A stretch of 34,346 nucleotides of DNA from Candidatus Poribacteria bacterium (GCA_028820655.1 JAPPIK010000022.1:1-34346); one strand, 5' to 3'. Positions 16,118 through 25,082 are shown, counted from the first letter of the stretch. Numbers and translations: made by a program. Notes: generated by a model not told the origin, from the letters alone.

Positions 16118-17479
16118 ATGAGTTCTAAATTCAAACCAAGCATTCTAATCATTGACGACGAAATCAGCATTTGCGAATCCCTAGAAGGCGTCTTGGAGGA
16201 CGAAGGATATACCGTCCAGACTGCTCTCAGCGGCGAGGATGGGGTTCGCCTCCTTGCGAGTGAGCACATCGATCTCGTTTTCTTGGATATCCTCATGCCC
16301 GGTGGAATGGACGGAATCGAAACGCTTAAGCGTTTGAAACAGATGTCACCCGACACGGAGATTCTCATGATTTCCGGCCACGGTACGTTTGACCTCGCCC
16401 TTGAAGCCGGGCAGTTGGGCGCCTCCGACTTCTTGGGGAAGCCGCTCTCGCTATACAGCATCCTACGAAAAGTTGAGGCAATCGGTGCGAAGATTGCCAT
16501 TAGGAATTCCGACAGCGATGCGGGCACGGACCCTCACGTACACGGAATTGTAGGAGACAGCCCGCAGATACATGAGATTCTACTGACGATTCGGCAGGTG
16601 GCTCCGACAAACGGACGGGTGCTCGTCACCGGCGAGAGCGGTACCGGCAAGGAACTCATCGCCCACGCCATTCACGCCTTTAGCGAGCGGGTTGATGCGC
16701 CGCTCGTCAAAGTCAATTGCGCGGCAATTCCCCAAGAATTGATTGAATCCGAACTGTTTGGACATGAGGCGGGATCGTTTACGGGAGCGTCGAAGAAGCG
16801 GGTCGGGAAGTTTGAGCAGGCGGATGGCGGGACGATATTCCTGGACGAGATTGGAGATATGAGCTTGTCAACGCAGGCGAAGGTTCTGCGGGTTTTGGAG
16901 GAACGGGAATATGAGCGAGTCGGCGGGAATCAGACGCTTAGGACGGATGTCCGCGTTATCTCGGCGACGAACAAGCATCTCCCCGACGAAATCGAATCGA
17001 GCAATTTCAGAGAAGATCTCTACTACCGATTGAACGTGGTTCCCATCCATGTGCCGCCGCTGCGGGAGCGGGTTGAAGATCTGCCGCTGCTTGCGGATTA
17101 TTTCCTGTCACGATTCTGCCGCGAAAACGGAAAACAGTCAATGTTCTTAAGTGATGCCGCCATGAATAATCTTCGCAGACGCGACTGGCTGGGAAATGTA
17201 CGCGAGTTGCGCAACCTCATGGAGAGAGCCGTTATCCTGTGCCCGAATCTGACTATAGACGAAATCGATTTATCTGAGGAAATACGGAGAGAAAACGCCG
17301 ACGGGGACAATTCGGAGACGTCTCTCAAGGATGCGCGGCAGGAATTTGAGAGTCGTTTTATCCTGAACTGCCTCAAGGGAAACAGTTGGAACATTACGGA
17401 AACCGCAAAACAACTCGGCATTGAGCGAACCCATCTGCATCGCAAAATGCGCCAGTATGAAATCGAGCGTGAACCTTAG
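16118..17479 (+). CDS. NtrC-family sigma-54-dependent response regulator
   Basis: A 453-residue transcription activator with three domains. The receiver domain (about 1-125) has D13/D14 and the phospho-accepting D57 in FLDILMPGGMDG, with the conserved lysine in GKPLSL. The AAA+ sigma-54 interaction domain (about 145-380) has Walker A GESGTGKE (about 172-179), Walker B GGTIFLDEIGDM and an arginine-rich sensor region. The sigma-54 contact loop reads GSFTGA (219-224) instead of the usual GAFTGA. The C-terminal Fis-type helix-turn-helix (about 425-450, ITETAKQLGIERTHLHRKM) should bind an upstream activating sequence. The cognate kinase is probably the NtrY-like gene 13065-14675. It ends 16 bases from a convergent gene. 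Target genes are unknown; I saw no convincing sigma-54 promoter here. Confidence 0.92.
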   Translation: MSSKFKPSILIIDDEISICESLEGVLEDEGYTVQTALSGEDGVRLLASEHIDLVFLDILMPGGMDGIETLKRLKQMSPDTEILMISGHGTFDLALEAGQLGASDFLGKPLSLYSILRKVEAIGAKIAIRNSDSDAGTDPHVHGIVGDSPQIHEILLTIRQVAPTNGRVLVTGESGTGKELIAHAIHAFSERVDAPLVKVNCAAIPQELIESELFGHEAGSFTGASKKRVGKFEQADGGTIFLDEIGDMSLSTQAKVLRVLEEREYERVGGNQTLRTDVRVISATNKHLPDEIESSNFREDLYYRLNVVPIHVPPLRERVEDLPLLADYFLSRFCRENGKQSMFLSDAAMNNLRRRDWLGNVRELRNLMERAVILCPNLTIDEIDLSEEIRRENADGDNSETSLKDARQEFESRFILNCLKGNSWNITETAKQLGIERTHLHRKMRQYEIEREP

Positions 17480-17495
17480 CCAGCCGCTGTCTACC

Positions 17496-17960
17496 CTAAT
17501 TCTCTGTGTCAGTACGGCGTTGGAGGGATTTGGGAGGTCCAAGAATTTCGCGCAATATAATCCCTTGACGAAACGTCTTAGATGTTAGCGAAATGCCCGC
17601 AATTGTACGAGGCGCCGTTCGGACAGGTGCGGCTTCTATTCGTTCCTTTGCGCGATCATAGGATGGCCGCTTTTCCGGTTTCGGCGGTGTGACTTCAGGC
17701 GGAGGTCCTGTTTCTTGCGCCGCTGTTAATGACGGCGCCGGTTCCGGTGAAGGTGATCGCTCCTCCTGTTCCAAGAAGTCGGGAAACCCTGTATTACCTT
17801 CCATCGTCTCGAGGTTTCCCCAAGGGGGCAAGGTCACTTCCTGCTCATCCTCCAGCACGACCTCCGGTTCCGATTCCCGCGGCTTCTTGCGGCGGAAAAC
17901 GCGTCCCAGTAACGTCAGCACTATAATGATCAGCGGAATTAGTTGAACTAGATCATCCAC
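17496..17960 (-). CDS. Small membrane-anchored protein with C-terminal REILGPP motif
   Basis: The 154-residue protein starts at GTG with AGGGT eight bases upstream. One N-terminal membrane segment (about 5-20, VQLIPLIIIVLTLLGRVF) is followed by RRKK, suggesting the rest is cytoplasmic. The middle is acidic and proline-rich and is likely disordered. The C-terminus contains RQGIILREILGPPKSL, a short conserved-looking motif that I recall at the end of small membrane proteins in several phyla, without a known function. It is last in the FloA/NfeD operon, 108 bases after floA, so a role at the same membrane domains is a guess. Confidence 0.65.
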   Translation of the reverse strand: MDDLVQLIPLIIIVLTLLGRVFRRKKPRESEPEVVLEDEQEVTLPPWGNLETMEGNTGFPDFLEQEERSPSPEPAPSLTAAQETGPPPEVTPPKPEKRPSYDRAKERIEAAPVRTAPRTIAGISLTSKTFRQGIILREILGPPKSLQRRTDTEN

Positions 17961-18068
17961 GCTTGTTTACCCTATTGGTAACTTCGTTCTAGCATTTCGT
18001 GTAAGTTCGATTGGCGACGTGTTTATCCTGTCGGTTCGCCACCGGACCTTCAAGGCTACTTCTGTTGA

Positions 18069-19100
18069 CTACGTTAGCCCAATGGAGTGCGACGATCGGG
18101 TGGTGTCAATCTCGGCGTCGCCGGCGGGTGAAGCAATGGCTTGGCGCATCTCCGTGTCGGCGAGGATATTCCTGAGGTTGTAGTAGTCCATAACGCTCAT
18201 TCGGCTCGAATCGAAGGAATCGGCAATTGCGCGGGGAACCTCGGCTTCCGCTTCGACAAGAGTGACGGTCATCTCTTCGACAAGCGCTTTGTTCTCCTCT
18301 TCCTCCGCCTGCGCTCGCGCACGCCGTTCCTCTGCTTTCGCTTGAGCGATTTTTAACTCGGCTTGCGCTTGATCGGTCTGCAGCTTGGCGCCGACGTTCT
18401 CGCCAACGTTGATGTCGGCTATATCAATCGATAGGATTTCAAAGGCGGTTCCGGCGGATAACCCTTTTTCTAGTACCGTTTCCGAAATGCGTACCGGGCT
18501 TTCCAAAACCTCCTTGTGGCTTGCCGCAGAGCCGATGGTCGTGATAATCCCTTCGCCCACCCTGGCTCTAATGGTTTCTTCGGTAGCCCCGCCGACGAGC
18601 CGGTCAATGTCCGCCCGTACCGTTACCCGCGCCTTGACGATCAGTTGAATGCCATCGCGCGCAACGGCGGTAATTCCGGTTTGGCTGTCTCCCTTGGAGG
18701 GGATGTCGATAATCTCCGGGGTGACGCTGACCTGCACCGCCTGCAACACATCGCGACCGGCAAGGTCGATTGCGGCAGCTTGTGCGAAGTCCAGCGAGAT
18801 ATTCGCTTTGTCCGCGGCGATGAGCGCCGCGACGACGCTGGCGACTCTTCCGCCCGCGAGATAATGCGCCTCTAGTTCATCGAGCGAAAGGTTGAGCCCC
18901 GCCTTGGTCGCGTTGATTTGCGGCTCTATGATGCCTTTGGGAGGCACACGCCGCAAACGCATCGCGACCAGATCGCCAAAGATCCGCACCCGAACATTCG
19001 CCGCGATCGCGGTGATCCATAAACCGATAGGGACGAACGTGGTGAGGAATATGAGAAATACAATAACAAGAACCGCGAGTATCGCAACAACTGACGGCAT
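18069..19100 (-). CDS. floA: Flotillin-like protein FloA
   Basis: A 343-residue flotillin-like protein that organises functional membrane microdomains and fluidity at the inner membrane. An N-terminal hydrophobic segment (about 5-35, ending [15 protein letters not shown]) is followed by the strongly conserved FloA core: [55 protein letters not shown] and [17 protein letters not shown] coiled-coil region rich in Ala, Glu, Gln and Lys (about 240-285, with [20 protein letters not shown]) and the typical tail [18 protein letters not shown] follow. AAAGGAGGG lies before the start. It is 14 bases downstream of a second FloA-type gene and belongs to the NfeD operon. FloA and NfeD are partners in Bacillus (yqfA with yqeZ) and many other genomes. 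Confidence 0.95.
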   Translation of the reverse strand: MPSVVAILAVLVIVFLIFLTTFVPIGLWITAIAANVRVRIFGDLVAMRLRRVPPKGIIEPQINATKAGLNLSLDELEAHYLAGGRVASVVAALIAADKANISLDFAQAAAIDLAGRDVLQAVQVSVTPEIIDIPSKGDSQTGITAVARDGIQLIVKARVTVRADIDRLVGGATEETIRARVGEGIITTIGSAASHKEVLESPVRISETVLEKGLSAGTAFEILSIDIADINVGENVGAKLQTDQAQAELKIAQAKAEERRARAQAEEEENKALVEEMTVTLVEAEAEVPRAIADSFDSSRMSVMDYYNLRNILADTEMRQAIASPAGDAEIDTTRSSHSIGLT

Positions 19101-19114
19101 CTGAAACCCTCCTT

Positions 19115-20020
19115 TTATGATTGCGGTGTCAAGGTGCCTTCGCGGAACGCACCGGCTAGAGCACGGGGAACGGAAGCCTCGGCTTCGACAACGGTGGCTC
19201 GCATCTTTTGGACATTGGCTGTCATCTCCTGCTTGCGCGCGACTGCCATTGCTCGTCTTTCCTCCGCTTTAGCCTGCGCAACGACCAGATCGGCTTCGGC
19301 TTGCTCGGCTTGGAGTTCGGCTCCGATATTCTTCCCGACATTGACATCAGCAATATCAATGGATAGAATTTCATAGGCGGTGCCCGCGTCTAGCCCTCGA
19401 TCCAATACGGTCTTGGACATTACATCGGGATTTTCAAGGACATCCTCGTAGGTTTCCGCGGCGCCGATTGCGCTGATGATGCCCTCTCCGACCCGCGCAA
19501 TGATAGTCTCTTCGCCTGCGCCACCGACAAGCCTGTTGATGTTTGTCCTCACAGTGATACGTACGACGGCGATCAACTCAACGCCATCAAGTGCGACCGT
19601 GCTGATGCGCGGAGTCGTGATTACTCGAGGATTAACACTAACCTGCACGGCCTCAAAAACATCTCGCCCCGCCAAATCAATTGCAGCGGAACGCTGGAAA
19701 TTGAGGTCGATTTTCGCTTTATCCGCCGCAATCAATGCGTTCACAACCCTCAACACATTTCCACCTGCTAGATAGTGTGCTTCAAGATCGGTCGTTTTAA
19801 CCGTCAACCCTGCCTTCGTCGCGCTAATCTGTGCGTTGACAATTACGTTCGGATTCACCCGCCGTAAACGCATCCCGACCAAATCGCCGACAATGCGGAT
19901 TCGCACGCCTGCCGCTTGAGCGGCGATCCACAGACCGACAGGCACAAACCAAAAGAAAACTAACAGGAAAATCAATACCAGTACAGCGATAATTGCTGTG
20001 AAACCTGTTATATCAGGCAT
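19115..20020 (-). CDS. floA: Second FloA-type flotillin, C-terminally shortened
   Basis: A 301-residue paralogue of the downstream FloA, with the same membrane segment ([15 protein letters not shown]) and core ([55 protein letters not shown]). The coiled-coil part ([20 protein letters not shown]) is present. The chain then stops at [12 protein letters not shown] and lacks the YYNLRNI-type tail of its neighbour. It also lacks the [13 protein letters not shown]-type insertion after the core. GGAAGGAGAG precedes the start. The gene lies 27 bases after a short NfeD gene and 14 bases before floA. The pair may form mixed oligomers; the missing tail could change assembly or partner choice. That is inference. 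Confidence 0.9.
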   Translation of the reverse strand: MPDITGFTAIIAVLVLIFLLVFFWFVPVGLWIAAQAAGVRIRIVGDLVGMRLRRVNPNVIVNAQISATKAGLTVKTTDLEAHYLAGGNVLRVVNALIAADKAKIDLNFQRSAAIDLAGRDVFEAVQVSVNPRVITTPRISTVALDGVELIAVVRITVRTNINRLVGGAGEETIIARVGEGIISAIGAAETYEDVLENPDVMSKTVLDRGLDAGTAYEILSIDIADVNVGKNIGAELQAEQAEADLVVAQAKAEERRAMAVARKQEMTANVQKMRATVVEAEASVPRALAGAFREGTLTPQS

Positions 20021-20047
20021 CTAGGCTCTCCTTCCTTTAAATAACGT

Positions 20048-20350
20048 TTACCGGCTCCGGACTACAACCCGGCTCCCTTCTACGGCAACCACTTCCACCT
20101 CTGTATCAGACTCGATAAATTCTCCATCAGTAACCACATCCACCCGCTGTCCATCAATGAACGCTACTCCCGCCGGTCGAAGCGGAGATAGAGATTGACC
20201 GGAACGGCCTGTTAAAGCCGCCAATTCCTGCGGTGCTGCTTGGAATCCATCCGCGCTGCTTTGTGATGTCTTGAGTATGAGCGCCCGCACCAATTTCACT
20301 ACAGCGGCCAAAAGCACCGCAACGATCACCAAGGTTAGGATGGTATCCAT
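20048..20350 (-). CDS. Short NfeD-like protein, one membrane segment plus OB fold
   Basis: A 100-residue protein with an N-terminal membrane helix (about 4-25, LTLVIVAVLLAAVVKLV) and a C-terminal NfeD OB-fold domain (about 45-100). Shared family text includes ALTGRSGQSLSPLRPAGVAF, DGQRVDVVTDGEFI and a final VEGSRVVVRS, nearly the same as in the other two NfeD proteins here. It lacks the ClpP-like protease domain and most of the membrane bundle, so it is shorter than the usual short NfeD of about 140-150 residues. AGGT lies six bases before the start. It is the third gene of the operon, just upstream of the two flotillins. It probably derives from duplication of the larger neighbour. Confidence 0.85.
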   Translation of the reverse strand: MDTILTLVIVAVLLAAVVKLVRALILKTSQSSADGFQAAPQELAALTGRSGQSLSPLRPAGVAFIDGQRVDVVTDGEFIESDTEVEVVAVEGSRVVVRSR

Positions 20351-20376
20351 AACGACCTGTCCAATTTAAAGACCGT

Positions 20377-20859
20377 CTACTGGCTCCGTACGACAACCCG
20401 GCTTCCCTCGACGTCAATCACTTCGACCTCCGTCTCGGGCTGGATGAACTCGCCGTTAGTGACTACATCTACCCGCTTGCCATCGATTAAGGCAACACCT
20501 GCCGGTCTAAGTGGAGTCACGGAACGACCGGAGTGACCGACGAGTGTTGCTAACTCCTGCGGCGGGGCTTGAAAGCCTTCCTCGCTATTTTGGGCTGTCT
20601 TGAGAATGACGGTTCGTCCAAGTTTCGTTCGAGGTGCGAGCCACAACCCCAGTACAGACAGTGGAATGATAATCACAACGGTCCCGCCAGCGTATAGCGA
20701 CGCGGTTTCCCATCCGTTTTCGACCCAAACTATCCCGATTCCGACACATATAAGGATAATAGCGGGCACTCCAGCCGCTCCAAAGCCGGGCAGTAAGATA
20801 ATTTCAATAAATAGCAGTAAAACTCCCAAGCCGAGGAGAAAGAGGGGTAACGGCGGCAT
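20377..20859 (-). CDS. Short NfeD protein (membrane bundle plus OB fold)
   Basis: This 160-residue protein corresponds to the short NfeD class, which lacks a protease domain. Three membrane segments occur at about 3-25, 27-47 and 53-74, with the family LLFIEIILLPGFGAAGVPAI stretch. The C-terminal OB-fold domain (about 100-160) reads LVGHSGRSVTPLRPAGVALI, then DGKRVDVVTNGEFI and VEGSRVVVRS. AAGGAA lies just upstream. Short NfeD proteins interact with flotillin-type proteins and help them form microdomains, matching the two flotillin genes downstream. The gene follows full-length nfeD after a 93-base gap. Confidence 0.92.
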   Translation of the reverse strand: MPPLPLFLLGLGVLLLFIEIILLPGFGAAGVPAIILICVGIGIVWVENGWETASLYAGGTVVIIIPLSVLGLWLAPRTKLGRTVILKTAQNSEEGFQAPPQELATLVGHSGRSVTPLRPAGVALIDGKRVDVVTNGEFIQPETEVEVIDVEGSRVVVRSQ

Positions 20860-20952
20860 AAGAGCGTTCCTTCAATGGAAAATTATCACAGGACTCAATC
20901 CTTCCTTTACACGCTTAGCGAGGCGGAGTGCCTGTGTAAATCTAATTCTGTC

Positions 20953-22482
20953 TTACGCTGTGTTCGGTGCCTCCTCCGAGGCTTCGACAAAGACCTTTGA
21001 CCCTTCCACTTCAATTACTTTAACAGGAGTTTCGGAAGGGATGAAATCGCCCGCGGTGAGCACATCGACGCGTTTTCCGGCAAGGCGGATCGTACCAGCC
21101 GGACGTAAGGGCGTTATTGACGTTCCTATCTGTCCGATATAACTTTGGAAATCCTCGTCTCCTGCGGAATGAAAGCCTATGTCCGAACTCATCTCAGTTG
21201 CCAAAGCGAAATGCTTCCATGCGCGCGTCTTTGGGAAGAGATAGAACGCGGCTATCACGCCGATTGCGGTGAGGACGATAACAGATGAAAACGCCAAAAC
21301 CGCCGTTTCAAACTGATAGGCGCTCTTGAATACATAAAATATTCCGCCGAACATAAGAATGATGCCGGAGATACCCGCGACGCCAAATCCCGGCAAGACA
21401 AAAACCTCGACCATCATTAATCCCACTCCCAAAACAAAAGCCAACGCCGCCCACTGCGCGCCAATTTGGCTCAGCATATGACCGCCGAAGAAGATACCCA
21501 AACATAGCAAGCCGAGCATTCCGGGCACGCCGAACCCGGGCGATTGAATTTCTATCCATAGTCCAAGCATTCCTAGCGAGAGCAGTAACGAACTGATAAT
21601 AGGACTAGTGAGAAAGATGACAATCCGATCCGCCAATGAAACCAAGGCTTCGTCGGTTGTCGCACCTTCGAGCGACTTGACAAACCATACACTTTCGGCG
21701 CCAAGTTCTTCCTGTTTTTGCGCTATCGCTTCCTCTGTCAGCGCTTTCCTAATTCCATCAATCTCGACGATTCTATACATCGCCAAGAGCTCTTCAAATG
21801 AATCTGCGCGCCCATGCGCGAAACCATACTCCAAGGCTTGGTCGGTGGTCAATGTCAACAACTCACCTTCGGCGGAGATGACCTCCATCTCCTCGCCATC
21901 TTCCTTTTTGTCTTCAAAAATGTCCGGTCTGTACGAGAGAATTCTACCATCCGATAATCTAACAAGCACGCGTTTCTTGTCAACCATTGCAACTGCAATA
22001 TGTTCATTGTGTCCCTGTCGTTCCGCGGTTGTTTCGATGGTCGAGCGAACATAGGAAAGCGCTTTTTCCCCAGCCTCTTCACCCTGCATAGAGACCGGAG
22101 CGGAGTCGCCAATTGTTCCGCCCGATACCATCACAATCTGATCGCAGGCGATGGAAATCATTGCTCCTGCCGAGATTGCCTGTCTGTTTACGTAGGCGAT
22201 GGTTGGCACCTTCGTGTCTTGAATCGCGTCCATGATTTTCTGCGCGGAATCAACTCGACCACCGGGCGTGTCAACATCAAAAATTATGGCATCCGCATGG
22301 GCTGTTTCGGCGCGCAGAATACCGCTCTGGATGTAGGTCATTATCCCGCTGCCAATCTGATCGCGTATGTTGACGATATGCACCAAGGCGTCATCCTGTG
22401 CCGACGAGATCAATGACATGGCTAGGAGGCTAACGCCGAGTATTATGAATATGCAACTTGTCAAACGTGTTTTGCTAAACAT
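20953..22482 (-). CDS. nfeD: Full-length NfeD membrane serine protease
   Basis: A 509-residue NfeD1b-type protein: signal segment (about 1-27), ClpP-like serine protease (about 30-240), a multi-pass membrane bundle (about 285-415) and an OB-fold C-terminus (about 440-500). The catalytic dyad is S104 in QAISAGAMISIACDQIVM and K140 in EKALSYVRS, as in the archaeal homologue PH1510, which cleaves hydrophobic stomatin tails. FDVDTPGGRVDSA before it is the usual substrate-binding segment. I use the ATG at 22482 because AGAGGTG is spaced six bases from it; an in-frame GTG at 22491 overlaps that site. It is the first gene of the operon, with a perfect promoter at 22594-22622. Likely role: quality control or cleavage of the flotillins encoded downstream. 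Confidence 0.93.
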   Translation of the reverse strand: MFSKTRLTSCIFIILGVSLLAMSLISSAQDDALVHIVNIRDQIGSGIMTYIQSGILRAETAHADAIIFDVDTPGGRVDSAQKIMDAIQDTKVPTIAYVNRQAISAGAMISIACDQIVMVSGGTIGDSAPVSMQGEEAGEKALSYVRSTIETTAERQGHNEHIAVAMVDKKRVLVRLSDGRILSYRPDIFEDKKEDGEEMEVISAEGELLTLTTDQALEYGFAHGRADSFEELLAMYRIVEIDGIRKALTEEAIAQKQEELGAESVWFVKSLEGATTDEALVSLADRIVIFLTSPIISSLLLSLGMLGLWIEIQSPGFGVPGMLGLLCLGIFFGGHMLSQIGAQWAALAFVLGVGLMMVEVFVLPGFGVAGISGIILMFGGIFYVFKSAYQFETAVLAFSSVIVLTAIGVIAAFYLFPKTRAWKHFALATEMSSDIGFHSAGDEDFQSYIGQIGTSITPLRPAGTIRLAGKRVDVLTAGDFIPSETPVKVIEVEGSKVFVEASEEAPNTA

Positions 22483-22593
22483 GGCAATCACCTCTTCTTA
22501 AGTCCGAATGGCGAATGAGGTGGAAAAGTTTATGGATTTCTCGAGTTCGGTCTGGCCCAATCTGCGATCAAAGCGTACAGAATACACAACTCT

Positions 22594-22622
22594 ATTATAT
22601 CCATGATACCGTGACCTGTCAA
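22594..22622 (-). promoter_or_regulatory. Perfect sigma-70 promoter for the NfeD/FloA operon
   Basis: On the minus strand TTGACA (22617-22622) and TATAAT (22594-22599) are exact consensus and separated by 17 bases. The nfeD start is 112 bases downstream of the -10 box. It should drive the whole block to 17496. Confidence 0.82.
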
Positions 22623-23173
22623 GCCTTTTGAAACTCAACATCATCGGTGTTGACGCCCGTGACCGACTGACAATCTCGCTTGCCCGATAGTCCCGAGAAG
22701 TTGGGAAAACCGCTAATATTTGCACGTCGTCTAACGCCACTGTATTTGCGCTAACAACTCCTGATTTCTGCACGGAATTTGCCGTTTCTTTTCGATGTCG
22801 TCAACGCTGAATTGAAACGCGACGTGCCGGTAAGTGCGATTTCCAGATCGCGAGCACATTTTCCAGCTCTATCTAGATTCTGTGGAAAGGCATCTGAATT
22901 CAGGACTTGATATGCCGGGTACTTGGAATCTGTTTGTATAGACTATAGGGTAAAACACATGTCTAATCCTCCGATTTCCTCGATATTGGACAGAACTTAT
23001 CGTTGATTAGAGATTAACAGTCCAATTTTGAGTCATTGGAAGACCGCTGGCGAGTCGGTTGTCGCACACCCTATAAGTTTGTGATGATATTGTAATTGCT
23101 TTCTGCTGTGACGGGGAAAGTGATATCGCCTATGGACACTCGACCCGCGTGGAATCACCGCACCCAATTTTTC

Positions 23174-23202
23174 TCGACACAATTAACACAACGTGCTAAA
23201 AT
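23174..23202 (+). promoter_or_regulatory. Sigma-70 promoter for the FG-GAP protein
   Basis: TCGACA (23174-23179) is followed after 17 bases by TAAAAT (23197-23202). Each hexamer has five of six consensus bases. The start codon is 180 bases downstream, leaving a long untranslated leader. Confidence 0.55.
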
Positions 23203-23381
23203 GCTATCCAATTAGCGGAGACATTTTTAAACGTCATAAACCGAGTTGACGATGGAATCCTCGGTTTCAGTCGCTTTATGAGATACGAAGAGGTTCTTCC
23301 CACTGCATTACCTAAGTAGAATCGGATGTTCTGCAAACAGTATCCCCACCTAAAAATCTCTATCACGGAGGAGGGTTGATT

Positions 23382-25022
23382 ATGAAATTCTTGAGAATAC
23401 TTGCGGCTTGCTCGCTGCTCGGATTTGGGTTGTTAACCGCAGTTTTCGCGGAATCCAAGCTAATATCAAGCGATCCGAACAGGGGAGACCAGTTCGGTTG
23501 GTCGGTAGACATCAGCGGGCATACGATAATCGTTGGCGCCCCAATCAACAGCGAGAACAACCTTATCGAGCACGGATCAGCGTATATTTTTACGCTCAAA
23601 AGAGAGGGGAACAAGGACAACTGGGAAGAGAAGGCGGTGCTCGATCCGAAGGAAGACGGACGCCGCAACGACAACTTCGGTTACGCCGTGGCAATCGATG
23701 GCGACTACGTGGCAGTCGGATCCCCCGGGATCAACAGTTCTACCGGCGCCGTGTATGTGTACAAGCGCAGTGGGGGCGCTTGGAAGCAACAGCAGAAAAT
23801 CGAAGTTGCCGACGGCAAAAAGAGGGACAATTTCGGGCATTCCGTCGACATATTCGGAGAACATCTCATCGTGAGCGCTTATCTCGACGATAGCAAAGCC
23901 GGGTCCGCCTATATATTCATCCGCAACGGAGACAGATGGCGGCAGCAGGCGAAAATCACTGGTAACGACACCGCGAAAGGCGACAATTTCGGCGAAGCGG
24001 TTGCTTTCGCCGGTAACGAGAACGGCGTCGACTTTGCCATTGTTGGAGCGCCTAACAACACGCACAACGGAAAGAAGTCGGGCGCCGCATACATCTTTGT
24101 TCATGACGGAGGAAAATGGACGGAAGAGGCCAAGTTGGTATCCGCTGACGCTCAAACCTCCGACTTCATTGGAGATGCCGTATCCATTAGTGGGCACCGC
24201 GGCATAAAGCGTTATGCCCTCGTGGGAGCGCCCCATTTGGACTTGGCGCAGGACGTAGAGGGTAGGGGCAGCGCCGCATATATCTTCTCGAGCGATGGAG
24301 GCGCCTGGACGGAGGAAGCCAAGCTTACGGCAAAGGATAAGGAGAAGGCAGACGGCTTCGGATCGGGGGTTTCAATCAACCGTAATATCGCGTTAGTCGG
24401 CGTCCCTCGACACGGCGAAGGCGCCATTTTGGATGGTGAACTTAACGCGGGAATCGTCTACCCGTATCTGCGTGAAGGCGACCAATGGATTAGACAGGGA
24501 TCACGGGCGACCACAATACCTCCGGAATTTCCGGAACAGAGTTTCGGAAATGTGGTAATAGCCACGCAGGAGTTTATTGTCATCGCGGCGTACGGTTTGC
24601 AAAAGGGCAATCCGGATCGCGGCGATCCGAACGGTGGGGCGGTTTATATCTATTACACTCAAAGGGATTGGAAACTTCCCTACTCGGTCGAACCGTCATT
24701 GTTGAGGGCGGCAACGCTGGGAGGCATTAAGCGGACTGCGCTATTCCAAAACTTCCCGAACCCGTTTAATCCGGAGACTTGGCTGCCCTATCAATTGGGG
24801 CGCAAGTCAGATGTAGCTTTCCACATCTACAACACGCGTGGACAGCTTGTGCGCCGGTTAGACGTCGGACTACAGCCGGTGGGCAGTTATCAGGACAAAG
24901 ATACTGCTGCCTATTGGGACGGCCAGGATCAGTTGGGACAACCCGTATCCAGTGGCCTTTACTTCTACACACTGACCGCAGGCACGTCTCAAATCACGCG
25001 CCGGATGTTAATTTTGAAATAG
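23382..25022 (+). CDS. Secreted FG-GAP beta-propeller protein with FlgD/T9SS-like C-terminal domain
   Basis: The 546-residue protein has a signal peptide (about 1-23, MKFLRILAACSLLGFGLLTAVFA). Around seven repeats follow, of the form GDxFGxxVxIxGxxxIVGAP then GxAYIFxxxGxxWxxxxKL. These are FG-GAP (integrin-alpha-type) blades, which should build a seven-bladed propeller (about 24-430). The C-terminal domain (about 453-546) starts LFQNFPNPFNPETWLPYQLG and contains FHIYNTRGQLVRRLDVG and YWDGQDQLGQPVSSGLYFY, ending in RRMLILK. It resembles FlgD Ig-like and type IX sorting domains. The ATG at 23382 is preceded by GGAGGAGGG. It is probably exported and surface-attached, mediating adhesion or ligand binding. 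A strong terminator follows. No secretion-system gene is nearby. Confidence 0.9.
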   Translation: MKFLRILAACSLLGFGLLTAVFAESKLISSDPNRGDQFGWSVDISGHTIIVGAPINSENNLIEHGSAYIFTLKREGNKDNWEEKAVLDPKEDGRRNDNFGYAVAIDGDYVAVGSPGINSSTGAVYVYKRSGGAWKQQQKIEVADGKKRDNFGHSVDIFGEHLIVSAYLDDSKAGSAYIFIRNGDRWRQQAKITGNDTAKGDNFGEAVAFAGNENGVDFAIVGAPNNTHNGKKSGAAYIFVHDGGKWTEEAKLVSADAQTSDFIGDAVSISGHRGIKRYALVGAPHLDLAQDVEGRGSAAYIFSSDGGAWTEEAKLTAKDKEKADGFGSGVSINRNIALVGVPRHGEGAILDGELNAGIVYPYLREGDQWIRQGSRATTIPPEFPEQSFGNVVIATQEFIVIAAYGLQKGNPDRGDPNGGAVYIYYTQRDWKLPYSVEPSLLRAATLGGIKRTALFQNFPNPFNPETWLPYQLGRKSDVAFHIYNTRGQLVRRLDVGLQPVGSYQDKDTAAYWDGQDQLGQPVSSGLYFYTLTAGTSQITRRMLILK

Positions 25023-25052
25023 GTTTCCACAAGATTCGAGGATTGGTATTGG

Positions 25053-25082
25053 CAGGGCACCCACCGGTGCCCTGATTTTTTT
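25053..25082 (+). terminator. Rho-independent terminator after the FG-GAP gene
   Basis: A nine-base-pair stem CAGGGCACC/GGTGCCCTG (25053-25061 with 25066-25074) encloses a four-base loop. It is followed by A and seven T residues. Confidence 0.93.

Larger units (their letters stand above)
22483..23381. other. Long divergent intergenic region
   Basis: About 900 bases lie between nfeD and the FG-GAP gene. A perfect minus-strand promoter is at 22594-22622 and a good plus-strand promoter at 23174-23202. An open frame at 22498-22773 on the minus strand crosses the nfeD promoter, has no recognisable family and is probably chance. The central 500 bases show no gene, hairpin or repeat that I could identify. 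Confidence 0.55.

Noticed and set aside
22498-22773. Minus-strand frame of 91 residues upstream of nfeD
   Set aside because: The consensus nfeD promoter lies inside it and no start signal or family resemblance is visible.
23408-23893. Arg/Gln-rich plus-strand frame of 161 residues
   Set aside because: It is an out-of-frame reading of the FG-GAP repeats.
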